The notes under the pieces: model-generated
The model's database searches: none
Told to the model about the DNA's origin: nothing
The model's input: only the letters and a program-made list of their open reading frames with translations
In this document: piece by piece, positions 1 to 7,373 of the stretch
Layout of the letters: the number at the start of each line of letters is the position of its first letter
How positions within the stretch are numbered: position 1 is the stretch's first letter
NCBI GenBank assembly: GCA_964475115.1
Contig: CAYYVJ010000053.1
Span: forward strand, 1-14,291
DNA: 14,291 bases
Reading direction: 5' to 3'
DNA from: CAYYVJ01 sp964475115
GTDB taxonomy: Bacteria; Bacillota; Clostridia; Lachnospirales; Lachnospiraceae
Translations under genes and position numbers: made by a program

Positions 1-133
1 TATCGAATTTTCAGGGTTTGTCTATACTGTTCAATTATCAATGTTCAAGTTTTTTTCTTTTTGAGCAGTGATAATTGTATTATCAATGTTCAATGTTTTT
101 TGCTTTGTTGTCTGCGTCAACAGCAACTTTTAT
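1..133 (-). promoter_or_regulatory. Probable rRNA operon leader (transcribed leftward)
   Basis: Read on the minus strand, this stretch lies downstream of two strong tandem promoters and contains a 15-bp repeat (TTGAACATTGATAAT) at 79-93 and again at 34-48. The second copy runs into TGAACAGTATAGACAAACCC. Sequences of the form GAACATTGA..AACTGAACA are typical of leaders and spacers of clostridial rRNA operons, where they serve boxA-like antitermination and processing. No rRNA gene body is inside the window; the 16S start would be beyond base 1. A tRNA operon or other highly expressed stable RNA is an alternative. Confidence 0.6.
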
Positions 134-162
134 ATACTATCATACGCAGAAATCTTTGTCAA
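134..162 (-). promoter_or_regulatory. Strong sigma-A promoter, proximal of a tandem pair (rrn P2-like)
   Basis: On the minus strand TTGACA (162-157), a 17-bp spacer and TAGTAT (139-134). An A/T-rich run directly upstream (about 163-190) resembles an UP element. It lies 94 bp downstream of a second consensus promoter; such tandem spacing is typical of rRNA operons. Confidence 0.7.
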
Positions 163-227
163 TCTTTTTTTAAAAGTTTTTTCTTTTTTCTTTTCCCTTT
201 CATCAATCTGTGACTCAAGGGATTGTT

Positions 228-256
228 ATTGTATCAAGTTTTTTTAAGCTTGTCAA
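228..256 (-). promoter_or_regulatory. Strong sigma-A promoter, distal of a tandem pair (rrn P1-like)
   Basis: On the minus strand TTGACA (256-251), exactly 17 bp, then TACAAT (233-228), with T/A-rich sequence upstream. It reads the same way as the promoter at 134-162 and toward the left edge of the window. Confidence 0.7.
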
Positions 257-300
257 TAAGGTTTTAATAAAATTTTTACGGATAATATTTTCTTATAAAA

Positions 301-328
301 CCAAAAAAGAAAACTCTTTCAGTTCTCT
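301..328 (-). terminator. Intrinsic terminator after the DUF1275 gene
   Basis: On the minus strand AGAGAACT (328-321), loop GAAAG, AGTTTTCT (315-308), then TTTTT. It is an 8-bp stem with one G-T pair. It sits between the DUF1275 gene and the tandem promoters, so it would keep that transcript out of the presumed rRNA operon. Confidence 0.6.
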
Positions 329-415
329 CTTTCTCTTGCATATCCCTACTAATATAGAAGGCTATTCTATTTATTAATGTAAAACCTTTTTTCAATCAAT
401 TGGCTTTTCCAGGAT

Positions 416-1075
416 TTACATATCTAGTTTAGCTACCAACCCAACCTCAAAGTTCAAACTAATTCCAATATATAATAGCCCCAATGCAACAATGGCATAT
501 TCTCCTATCAACTTAATAGCAATTGCAGATATTACACCTCCTGCAAAAAAACAAATAATTACAAGTAAATATAAAACAACTTTCCAAGCATCTTCCTTTC
601 GGCCATGCAAAACTGCACCAAGACTTACTGCCGCATCCGTTAGGGAACCAGTTATATGTGTGATTCTAATTGGTATACCTTTTATTTTTAAACAAAATGC
701 ATTTTGAATTCCCATATAAAACGCATAAATAGAAAAAATATAAACATTACTTCTACCTATATAAAAGATTATTAACAAAATGATTCCAAAAAGCATGGGT
801 AGAATAAAATAAAACCTTTTTACATTATTACTATTTTGTTCATGGAATAAAAACCCAGAGATTGTTGATCCTAAAAAAAACAACAATATAATAGAAAGAA
901 AGCTTCCAAACAACTTCAAGTTTCCATTGCTTAAAGCAATCGCAGCATTACTTACATTTCCAGTGTAATGACTAATCGCTTTCCCAAACAAAAGAATACC
1001 ACTTACATTTGTGGCACCAGCCAAAAAAGTAAGTTCTCCAATCCAACTAATCAAAAATATCTTTCGTAATTTCAA
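416..1075 (-). CDS. DUF1275 (YoaK-like) integral membrane protein
   Basis: A 219-residue polytopic membrane protein with about six hydrophobic segments, near the usual length for DUF1275/YoaK. The family pattern appears twice, as expected from its internal duplication: Gly20-Ala-Thr-Asn followed by His36-Tyr-Thr-Gly-Asn, and Gly122-Ile-Gln-Asn followed by His140-Ile-Thr-Gly-Ser. The start is TTG (1075-1073), preceded by AAGGTGG (1092-1086) with a 10-nt gap; no better ATG start exists. It has its own promoter at 1129-1157 and a terminator at 301-328, so it is monocistronic. It is divergent from the YczE-family gene at 1276. Family members are presumed transporters, but I know of no established substrate, so the function is unassigned. 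Confidence 0.85.
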   Translation of the reverse strand: MKLRKIFLISWIGELTFLAGATNVSGILLFGKAISHYTGNVSNAAIALSNGNLKLFGSFLSIILLFFLGSTISGFLFHEQNSNNVKRFYFILPMLFGIILLIIFYIGRSNVYIFSIYAFYMGIQNAFCLKIKGIPIRITHITGSLTDAAVSLGAVLHGRKEDAWKVVLYLLVIICFFAGGVISAIAIKLIGEYAIVALGLLYIGISLNFEVGLVAKLDM

Positions 1076-1128
1076 ATTCTTTAAACCACCTTAAAAGTTT
1101 ATTGTTTTCATTTTACTTAATGTTTTTC

Positions 1129-1157
1129 ATTATAGCACCATGCCTTTTTTCTATCAA
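1129..1157 (-). promoter_or_regulatory. Sigma-A promoter of the DUF1275 gene
   Basis: Minus strand TTGATA (1157-1152), 17-bp spacer, TATAAT (1134-1129). The predicted start of transcription is about 50 nt before the TTG start codon. Confidence 0.65.
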
Positions 1158-1201
1158 TATCAATATTAACAAAATTAATTAAATGTAGTTTCGTAAAATA
1201 G

Positions 1202-1230
1202 TGGAAATATCATTTTCTAAATGATAGAAT
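1202..1230 (+). promoter_or_regulatory. Promoter with a 19-bp dyad operator for the YczE-family gene
   Basis: Weak -35 TGGAAA (1202-1207), 17-bp spacer, -10 TAGAAT (1225-1230). A perfect dyad, TATCATTT-TCT-AAATGATA, occupies 1208-1226, filling the spacer and touching the -10. The 9-mer AATGTAGTT occurs at 1182-1190 and again at 1228-1236, and an inverted ACTACAT follows at 1250-1256. The position would suit a repressor or MerR-type activator, but no regulator gene is adjacent. That it is an operator is inference from position and symmetry. Confidence 0.45.
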
Positions 1231-1275
1231 GTAGTTGTTGTTCAAAAATACTACATCAAATCAAAATATTATATT

Positions 1276-1950
1276 ATGCAGAAGAGAGCGAGAAAAATTT
1301 TAATGAATAAAAAAAATAAGATTATGGAAAATATTTTTCATAAAAAGAATTTCAAGAAACGGGCTATTGCAGTTGTTGCCTCCGTTATCATGATGGGATT
1401 CTCCCTGTCTTTGCTTTTTTACGTAGACATGGGAATCGATCCGTGTAGTGTAATGAATCTTGGAGTGGCAAATAAACTGGGCTTATCTTTAGGGAACTGG
1501 CAATTATTATTTAATATTCTACTATTATTCATAGTATTGATCTATGCCCCCTCAGAGATTGGTTTAGGGACGTTGGCTAACATGATATTGGTAGGATATT
1601 CAATGGACTTTTTCCGCTTTATTTGGAATATGACCTTACCAATGGAAATTTTTGATATACTTTACATACGAATTGCCATATTGATACCTGCCTTGTGCAC
1701 TTTCATACTTGCAGTCTCCGTATACATTGCAGTAGACTTAGGGACATCACCTTATGATGCAATTCCGGCTATTATTTCTTCAAAACTAACGATAATGCCT
1801 TATCGAGTAATTCGAATTTTTTGGGATTCAGCCGCTGCCATCATTGGTTTCACGCTAGGAAGTACTGTTGGCATTGTTACACTTATTATGGCATTTGCAT
1901 TGGGCCCAGCAATTACCATGGTTCAAAAACGACTTTTACGTTTTCTTTAA
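1276..1950 (+). CDS. YczE/YyaS/YitT-family membrane protein
   Basis: A 224-residue polytopic membrane protein matching the YczE/YyaS family (DUF6198-like). The typical internal repeat is visible as Asp51-Met-Gly-Ile-Asp-Pro and Asp154-Leu-Gly-Thr-Ser-Pro, each ending a long hydrophobic helix, the first near residues 30-50 and the second near 132-153. The first ~28 residues are very Lys/Arg-rich and may be partly untranslated. None of the possible ATG starts (1276, 1303, 1324) has a good ribosome site; only a weak AGAGAGCGAG precedes 1303, so the start is uncertain. In Bacillus, YczE has been linked to surfactin/PKS-type metabolite production, but that role should not be transferred here. It is single, with its own promoter at 1202-1230 and terminator at 1969-2020. 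Confidence 0.8.
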   Translation: MQKRARKILMNKKNKIMENIFHKKNFKKRAIAVVASVIMMGFSLSLLFYVDMGIDPCSVMNLGVANKLGLSLGNWQLLFNILLLFIVLIYAPSEIGLGTLANMILVGYSMDFFRFIWNMTLPMEIFDILYIRIAILIPALCTFILAVSVYIAVDLGTSPYDAIPAIISSKLTIMPYRVIRIFWDSAAAIIGFTLGSTVGIVTLIMAFALGPAITMVQKRLLRFL

Positions 1951-1968
1951 ACACCATGCTAAGCAAGA

Positions 1969-2020
1969 GGGTGAATTACATCTTAACTTTTACAGTTAGA
2001 ATGTAATTCACCCTTTTATT
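1969..2020 (+). terminator. Long-stem intrinsic terminator
   Basis: GGGTGAATTACAT (1969-1981) pairs perfectly with ATGTAATTCACCC (2001-2013). The inner stem is extended imperfectly by CTTAAC/GTTAGA, and TTTTATTT follows. The T-tract is on the plus side, so it chiefly ends the YczE-family transcript. It may also slow transcription arriving from the minus-strand operon, which ends at 2036. Confidence 0.8.
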
Positions 2021-2035
2021 TAAAGTCAAAACAGA

Positions 2036-2197
2036 CTATTTACTTATTTCTATAAATTGCACAGATAAACCATTTGGATCTAAAACAAACACAAATCTTG
2101 TTTTCTCATTTAGCTGGATAATCCCAGTTTGTAAATTAACACCTTTTTTTATTTCTTCCATATTTTTAACATATATGGTTGTATGTGAGAAGTTCAT
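2036..2197 (-). pseudogene. Internally deleted VOC/glyoxalase-family gene
   Basis: An open 53-codon frame, ATG at 2197-2195 to TAG at 2038-2036, with AAAGGAG (2212-2206) 8 nt before the ATG. Its first 15 residues (MNFSHTTIYVKNMEE) look like the opening beta-strand of a VOC/glyoxalase protein. Its last ~20 residues (FVFVLDPNGLSVQFIEISK) look like the closing strand, including the Asp-Pro-Asn-Gly-Leu turn and the Glu of the metal-binding Gln-Phe-Ile-Glu end. Full-length relatives have about 120 residues, so roughly 65-75 central residues are missing without loss of frame. It begins 32 bp after the CvpA-family stop and was probably the last gene of that operon. One VOC module needs both beta-alpha-beta-beta-beta halves, so an active enzyme is unlikely; a translated mini-protein is still possible. 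Confidence 0.7.
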
Positions 2198-2229
2198 TAT
2201 GTTGTCTCCTTTCGCATGTCTTATTTTCT

Positions 2230-2958
2230 TTATAATAGCACCTTCACCAAATTAGTGACTATTGTCAACATATAATTATTGTTATATATAAAACTTAGAA
2301 GCACACTATCTTCTATCATATCAAGAAGAGATCGACCAATTTCTGTCCCAACGAATGCTGTAACAAAAAGACATAGTACCCATAAAATTATGAGACCTTT
2401 CAATAATCCCATAAAGATTCCTGCAAGCTTATTAAGTTCATTTATAACAGGTAACTTACTGAGCAAATCCGCCATAAATACGATACAACTAATTAGAAAA
2501 CTTACTACCACAAAGGTAGCAATGAATGCAATGGCGTTGAGAATCATATATGCTAAATAACTGCTTAAATATTCTCCAAAGGAATCCACTCCTAACAAAT
2601 GATATATTTCTGTATTATTATTTTCTCCTAAGGTTTCTTTCAAGGATTCTGGCAGAGGCAACTTACTTATAATTTGAATTTGATTTTCTCTTTTCTCGCT
2701 CTCAGCAGCAACCGATTCATCTATTTTACCTTCTAAGGCTTCCGTTATAAAATCTCCAGCCTTTTCTTGGATCCTACTATGGATTGTGGTGTTCTCGTTT
2801 AAAAATTTACTTACATAGGGGCTCAATACTGATACTGCAACAATTGTTGCTATCAAAGCTAGCATGGATAGCGCAATGCGTATAAATCCTTTTCGATATC
2901 CATTAAGCACCTGAAATCCAAGAAAAACCAATACTCCTATTAGTAACCAATTATACAT
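2230..2958 (-). CDS. CvpA-family membrane protein
   Basis: A 242-residue protein with four predicted membrane segments (about 4-20, 28-46, 136-162 and 177-204). The Gly20-Tyr-Arg-Lys-Gly turn follows helix 1, and Asn173-Glu-Leu-Asn-Lys-Leu-Ala-Gly followed by Gly184-Leu-Leu-Lys-Gly precedes and enters helix 4; both are hallmarks of the CvpA family. A longer polar loop (50-130) separates the two hairpins. E. coli CvpA is known for colicin V production and bile or envelope phenotypes, but its molecular role is unresolved. The start has AAAGGTGAT just upstream. It follows the propeller-like gene by 18 bp and is very probably co-transcribed with it and the LysM gene. Confidence 0.85.
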   Translation of the reverse strand: MYNWLLIGVLVFLGFQVLNGYRKGFIRIALSMLALIATIVAVSVLSPYVSKFLNENTTIHSRIQEKAGDFITEALEGKIDESVAAESEKRENQIQIISKLPLPESLKETLGENNNTEIYHLLGVDSFGEYLSSYLAYMILNAIAFIATFVVVSFLISCIVFMADLLSKLPVINELNKLAGIFMGLLKGLIILWVLCLFVTAFVGTEIGRSLLDMIEDSVLLSFIYNNNYMLTIVTNLVKVLL

Positions 2959-2976
2959 ACTATCACCTTTTTGTCC

Positions 2977-4173
2977 TTATTTTAGTTGTATCTCACTTAT
3001 CGAAGAAGAATTCACCATAACATACCTTGCTTCTCCCATATGTTTCAAAAGTAAAATATTTTTATCAAAAGTATAATTAAATTTTTCTTTACCATCTAAA
3101 GAAAAAATATGACAGGAAAAGTCATTATAAAACATTATTGTTTCGCCGACAAATTCTATACTTTTATAATCCTCGTAAAGCTTCTTATAAAGTATCTTCT
3201 CACCTTTTAAATTATAGACTTGCAAATTATAAAGTGAATCTCCTTGAATACCTTCAAATACAATACCTATGTAGTTTTTACTATAAAATACAGATTTCAC
3301 TTTTTCTTCTAGCTTTTCTTCATAAATAAGCTCTGGGAGTTTATTCATTTTGTAAATACTAAGCATATCGTCACCAAATACAGCAACCGTATTGTTATTT
3401 ATAAACCTTATTTCAGGAATAATTGTAGTAGCATATTGATCAAATCCACCTACCAAGTTCTCTATATAGCTTTTTCCAACCTCTGAAAAATTATAGAATG
3501 CAACGCTACTTTTCATAACATTACTTTCTAAATCCAAATAGGATACTGCCATCTTTTGTCCATCTTCAGACAAAGATATATCCAAGGGATAACCATTTCC
3601 TTCTAGGCTTGTCACTATTTTTGCCAATTCAGGCTCATCTGTCTCATGAGGATTGTATAGATTAATTAGGCTCGTCCCACCATTGGTCATAATAACAGCC
3701 ACAACTCCTTGCCCTGCTATAGAAACATCTATTATAGGATACACAGTCGTTATACTTCCTTGTGGCCCCGACTTATTAAAGATATAAATCTTATTTTCCT
3801 TTTGTGCTGCAATAACCACATAATCATTAGAACGATCAAAGATAGGGTTCTTAATCTCATATGCTTGATTCCAAATGGCTCTATTCTCTTTGTCAATACA
3901 AGATATTCCATCCATACTATATCTTAAAACATACTCATCATAAGGCTCGTATTTGGCCGTACCTAAATCAACAAGCTCCGATATCGAGACTACATCATAG
4001 TCTGTATAAGTTAAACTGTCAAGATATATGCGATATCCAAAACCTGCTCCTAAAATCAATCCTATAAACAGCAAAAAAAATAATACTTTTCTGCCTCTAT
4101 GGGCCCATATCTTTTTTGAGTAATTATCATTATTCTTTTCTCTATCTTTTAAATACTTTCTTACATTTGCCAT
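2977..4173 (-). CDS. Membrane-anchored beta-propeller-like protein, probably DUF5711
   Basis: A 398-residue protein with a basic N-terminus, one membrane helix (about 29-46), and a long extracytoplasmic part made of short beta-strand repeats. Examples are a strand with Gly-Ile-Ser-Cys-Ile-Asp-Lys-Glu-Asn, 'DYVVIAAQKENKIYIFNKSG' and 'LSEDGQKMAVSYLDLE', which read like WD40/PQQ-type blades. Length and layout fit the DUF5711 family of Lachnospiraceae, which I recall as lying beside cvpA-like genes; the family name is from memory. No catalytic motif is visible. GAGGATAAG lies ~10 nt before the ATG. Two minus-strand TATAAT boxes occur in the 92-bp gap upstream (4207-4212, 4230-4235) without good -35 boxes, so an internal promoter is possible but weakly supported. 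Confidence 0.65.
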   Translation of the reverse strand: MANVRKYLKDREKNNDNYSKKIWAHRGRKVLFFLLFIGLILGAGFGYRIYLDSLTYTDYDVVSISELVDLGTAKYEPYDEYVLRYSMDGISCIDKENRAIWNQAYEIKNPIFDRSNDYVVIAAQKENKIYIFNKSGPQGSITTVYPIIDVSIAGQGVVAVIMTNGGTSLINLYNPHETDEPELAKIVTSLEGNGYPLDISLSEDGQKMAVSYLDLESNVMKSSVAFYNFSEVGKSYIENLVGGFDQYATTIIPEIRFINNNTVAVFGDDMLSIYKMNKLPELIYEEKLEEKVKSVFYSKNYIGIVFEGIQGDSLYNLQVYNLKGEKILYKKLYEDYKSIEFVGETIMFYNDFSCHIFSLDGKEKFNYTFDKNILLLKHMGEARYVMVNSSSISEIQLK

Positions 4174-4265
4174 AAAATCTTATCCTCTGTATTCAGTAAT
4201 ATATTTATTATATCAAGTATTTCTGCTTTATTATACAACAAAACAAAATCAAACGCATTAATAAT

Positions 4266-5465
4266 TTAAGGCAACTGCAATTTTTGACCTGCATATATTT
4301 TGTCTTCATTTTCAATTCCATTCATTGCCTTAATCTCATCTACCATTGTTTCTGTTTGATAAACTGCCATACTTATCGCTATTAAGGATTCTCCTGGTTG
4401 CACTACATGATAAGAAATTTCACTTATTGCTGGAGTTTCTGACTGTGTAATAGGCTCTATCGATGCTATTGTTGTTTCTAATGGGAGCGTAGTTTCTGGA
4501 ACAGCTGTAGTTGCCTCTTCTGTCTCAGCTACTTGCGTAGTTGTCTCTACATTTCCCTCTATTACTTCTACTATCACTTGTTCTGTACTAGCTTCTACCA
4601 GGTTTGTTTCTTGCTCATTTAGAGAACTTGTAGACTCTACATCTACCTTTAAAATATTTTTAGTTAAAGTATCAAGAGATTCTTCCATACTTCTCATTTT
4701 ATCATAATTATTCATCATAGTAATTCCTATCACTAAGACTACTACCGCTAAAAATGTACAAGCACTATAAAGCATACCCACCAATCGTTTTTGGCTCGTA
4801 TTTTCCTTTTTCTCTTGAATGATAGATCTAAAGTTTCCAGAAACTCTATCGCGAGTTACAGGTTCTACTTTTTTCCCTTGCTTTAGTTCGACCATATAGG
4901 CTTGCATTTGCTCATTTCTTTCATAATATATGTAATAACCTTTTTGTTTCTTTAGTTTACCACCTTCATATAGGTAAAATTCTTCTTCTTTTTCGATCGG
5001 ATCCACAAGCAATAGAACTTTATCAATGCCAGCAAAGTTATCTACATGCGTTCTAAATAAACTTTCATCAATTTCTATTCCTGTATCTCCACCCGCTAAA
5101 AACCATCCAACTATCTCTAGATTATTAAAATATTTCTTTATGTCCTCATAAATACTTGTCCATGTTTCATCAGAAAATATTATCTTTCTACCATCTTTCT
5201 GCGCGTTATCTACCTGTATTGCACCAGAGGCAAATAAATATGTATTACCATTTGATTTCTTCACATTTCCAAGAAGCACGCCTACCATAGCAGTCTCTAC
5301 AGGCATCTCCCACAACTTACTTATGTAGGTCATTACATAATCTTCCACATATATTTTTTTACCCTCGTCATCATCACCAATCTGGCGAACATTTTTGGGC
5401 AATTTTATCGCTGCACTTTTCCCTAGTTCTTCTTTGTCTTCATTACTATAAATAATCTCTATCAT
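4266..5465 (-). CDS. Membrane protein: MPN-like domain, transmembrane helix, external LysM
   Basis: A 399-residue protein when started at ATG 5465-5463, which has GGGGTGG 5 nt upstream. An in-frame ATG at 5498 would add 11 residues but has no ribosome site. Residues ~38-190 resemble a JAB1/MPN fold: 'VGVLLGN' (61-67), then 'EIVGWFLAGGDTG' (117-129), then 'VLLLVDP' (150-156). The His-x-His and downstream Asp ligands of active JAMM peptidases are absent. A membrane helix spans 229-250, with basic residues before it putting the N-terminus inside. A Thr/Glu-rich linker (290-348) leads to a C-terminal LysM (351-398: HVVQPGESLIAIS ... IYAGQKLQLP) that should bind peptidoglycan. It heads the operon with the DUF5711-like and CvpA genes. 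LysM is certain; the MPN assignment rests on motif reading only. Confidence 0.75.
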   Translation of the reverse strand: MIEIIYSNEDKEELGKSAAIKLPKNVRQIGDDDEGKKIYVEDYVMTYISKLWEMPVETAMVGVLLGNVKKSNGNTYLFASGAIQVDNAQKDGRKIIFSDETWTSIYEDIKKYFNNLEIVGWFLAGGDTGIEIDESLFRTHVDNFAGIDKVLLLVDPIEKEEEFYLYEGGKLKKQKGYYIYYERNEQMQAYMVELKQGKKVEPVTRDRVSGNFRSIIQEKKENTSQKRLVGMLYSACTFLAVVVLVIGITMMNNYDKMRSMEESLDTLTKNILKVDVESTSSLNEQETNLVEASTEQVIVEVIEGNVETTTQVAETEEATTAVPETTLPLETTIASIEPITQSETPAISEISYHVVQPGESLIAISMAVYQTETMVDEIKAMNGIENEDKIYAGQKLQLP

Positions 5466-5751
5466 AACTCCACCCCATCTGCAATTTTTCATAATCATAG
5501 CATTCAGCTTATGTTAAATTTATCATTTTGTGTCACACTTATCCAATATTATTTCGTCATCTATTTTTCTAAATCGTCTATAACTTTCATGATTTTCTTT
5601 TATTTACTTAAGATTAAAAAGCTATTTGGAAATAAAATGAATATTATGTAAAAATTTAGGACACGATAAATACATATTTGAAGACTAAACAGACTACATT
5701 TGTTAATAATCCAAAAGAACTAAAAGGATAAGCAAAGAGAGGTTGATATAT

Positions 5752-6288
5752 TTGATTTATTATTATGATTCAAAGGAACAGGCTGCTGGATATGCTATGG
5801 GGAAAAAATTAAAATCTCTTATGGGAAATCATCCAAAATCATCTAGCTCCATTGTTTTATTGTGTATAGGCTCCGATCGTTCTACCGGAGATAGTCTTGG
5901 ACCTTTGATTGGGTACAAGCTTTCAAAGAGACAGTACCGTAATTTAACCATTTATGGTACCTTAGAGTCACCTGTCCATGCAGTTAATTTAGGTGATACT
6001 TTAAAAGATATTTATAAAAGACATCCATCTTCTTTAGTTATAGCAGTAGATGCTTCTTTAGGTTCTTTTTCTCATATTGGCTACGTTACCCTAGGAACAG
6101 GGAGTCTTAAGCCTGGTTTGGGTGTAAATAAAGAATTGCCGGAGGTAGGCGATATCTATATTACAGGTATCGTCAACTTCTCCGGCTTATTAGACAGTCT
6201 TCTTTTACAATCCACCCGTCTAGCGACAGTAATGAATTTAGCCGACTGCATTAGTATTGGACTAGCTAGTGCTCTAATTTATAAGTAG
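5752..6288 (+). CDS. yyaC: Sporulation protein YyaC (DUF1256, Gpr-related fold)
   Basis: Matches YyaC/DUF1256: 'IGSDRSTGDSLGPLIG' near the N-terminus, 'LESPVHAVNL', 'VIAVDASLGS', and 'GDIYITGIVNFSG' near the C-terminus. The fold resembles hydrogenase-maturation and germination (Gpr) proteases, and Asp residues in the first and third motifs are the likely active-site acids. The family is confined to endospore formers, so the gene marks the host as a spore-former. Best start is TTG 5752 (178 residues), 9 nt after AGAGAGG (5736-5742); the longer frame from TTG 5743 abuts the ribosome site and is unlikely. TTGGAA (5626-5631), 17 bp, TAAAAA (5649-5654) is a weak promoter candidate; I could not fit a clear sporulation-sigma promoter. 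Its 3' end overlaps the convergent coiled-coil gene by 23 bp. Confidence 0.9.
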   Translation: MIYYYDSKEQAAGYAMGKKLKSLMGNHPKSSSSIVLLCIGSDRSTGDSLGPLIGYKLSKRQYRNLTIYGTLESPVHAVNLGDTLKDIYKRHPSSLVIAVDASLGSFSHIGYVTLGTGSLKPGLGVNKELPEVGDIYITGIVNFSGLLDSLLLQSTRLATVMNLADCISIGLASALIYK

Positions 6289-7360
6289 TAAGGGCTTCTG
6301 AAACAGTGGATGCCCTTCCACTTTCCATCAAAGAAATTAGTTCGTTAAGTCGTTCATGATTTACAAATTCTTTTCCAAGAAACACTTCATAATTTGAAGT
6401 TAAATGTTTCGAAATATCTTTAATCAAAACTTCTTTTTCTTTTAAACTACTAGAAATCTGTCCATGCTCATGTTTAAGATTTGCTATCAAATTTCTATTT
6501 CTGCTTGCTATTTCTTCCACAATGACATTCTTGGTAGTTTCTTCAAAGGTGGTTAAGGCTTCCTGTTTTTCAGCCACTGTCTTTTTAATCTCATTTTCTA
6601 TTTCTAATAGTTCCGAATCAAAACTTCCCAAGTTATAGTCTGTTTCATTTTTATCTTTCCGTATTGCATTCTTGATTGCTTGTATCTTTTTCTTATTTGC
6701 TTTAATTTTATCTCTCAAAGCTCTCATTTGTCTAATAGCTTCCCACTTAGCCACTTTTGTATGATTATTTACTGTAGTATAAATAATCAAAAATGCTGTT
6801 ATCATAACAAAATATATAATCGACAACCATATCGGTTCTTTACTAGGAAGCAAATAAAAGGCTCCAAATGGGATTGCAAAAAATAATATTACGTGTGAAA
6901 TACACAATAAGAAATATTCAAAAAATCCTTTTGGATAAAATAGAACACTATAAAATTTAGTATTGCAAAAACGTGGTAGTCGACTTTCTTTTAGAAGAGT
7001 TCTTATTTCTACTCCTATTTGTCTATTTTCCTCATTTACATCTGCAGTCTCTACTTCAATTCTTCCTGCTATTTCTTTCCCTTTTGCTCGATCTCTATTG
7101 GCCTTTGTCTTTTTTAATTTATCTTGATCTCTTTCGATTTCTTTATCAAAGCTAGCAGCAATTTCTTCTTTTCGCTTCTTAACTGTAATATCTATTGTAT
7201 CACTCGTTACTTTTTCCTCTGATGCTATATCACGTTCTATTCTTTTTATTGCAATACTTAGCTCGTCCCTATTTTCTTTCGCCTTATTAAGTTCATTTAA
7301 AACAGATACCGCATCCTTTAAAAAATCTACATTTCCCGACAATACATTATTGCTTTCCAT
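6266..7360 (-). CDS. Coiled-coil membrane protein of unknown function
   Basis: A 364-residue protein I do not recognise. A long charged coiled coil (about 18-125, rich in Lys/Glu/Arg heptads) leads to two adjacent membrane helices (about 147-171 and 177-195). A second coiled coil follows (about 203-315), then a short C-terminal segment (332-361: 'ERLNELISLMESGRA ... EAL'). A helical hairpin with both coiled arms on the same, probably cytoplasmic, side is the simplest topology. ATG 7360 has a near-perfect GGAGGTG (7371-7365), whose last bases abut the niaR stop at 7374, so it is almost certainly co-transcribed with niaR. Its end overlaps the tail of yyaC. No enzymatic motif is seen. Confidence 0.8.
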   Translation of the reverse strand: MESNNVLSGNVDFLKDAVSVLNELNKAKENRDELSIAIKRIERDIASEEKVTSDTIDITVKKRKEEIAASFDKEIERDQDKLKKTKANRDRAKGKEIAGRIEVETADVNEENRQIGVEIRTLLKESRLPRFCNTKFYSVLFYPKGFFEYFLLCISHVILFFAIPFGAFYLLPSKEPIWLSIIYFVMITAFLIIYTTVNNHTKVAKWEAIRQMRALRDKIKANKKKIQAIKNAIRKDKNETDYNLGSFDSELLEIENEIKKTVAEKQEALTTFEETTKNVIVEEIASRNRNLIANLKHEHGQISSSLKEKEVLIKDISKHLTSNYEVFLGKEFVNHERLNELISLMESGRASTVSEALTTYKLEH

Positions 7361-7373
7361 ATTACACCTCCGC

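Noticed and set aside
5499..5751. Sporulation-sigma promoter for yyaC or a promoter for the MPN-LysM operon
   Set aside because: AT-rich candidates exist, but none has both boxes at correct spacing; only the weak TTGGAA/TAAAAA pair is noted.
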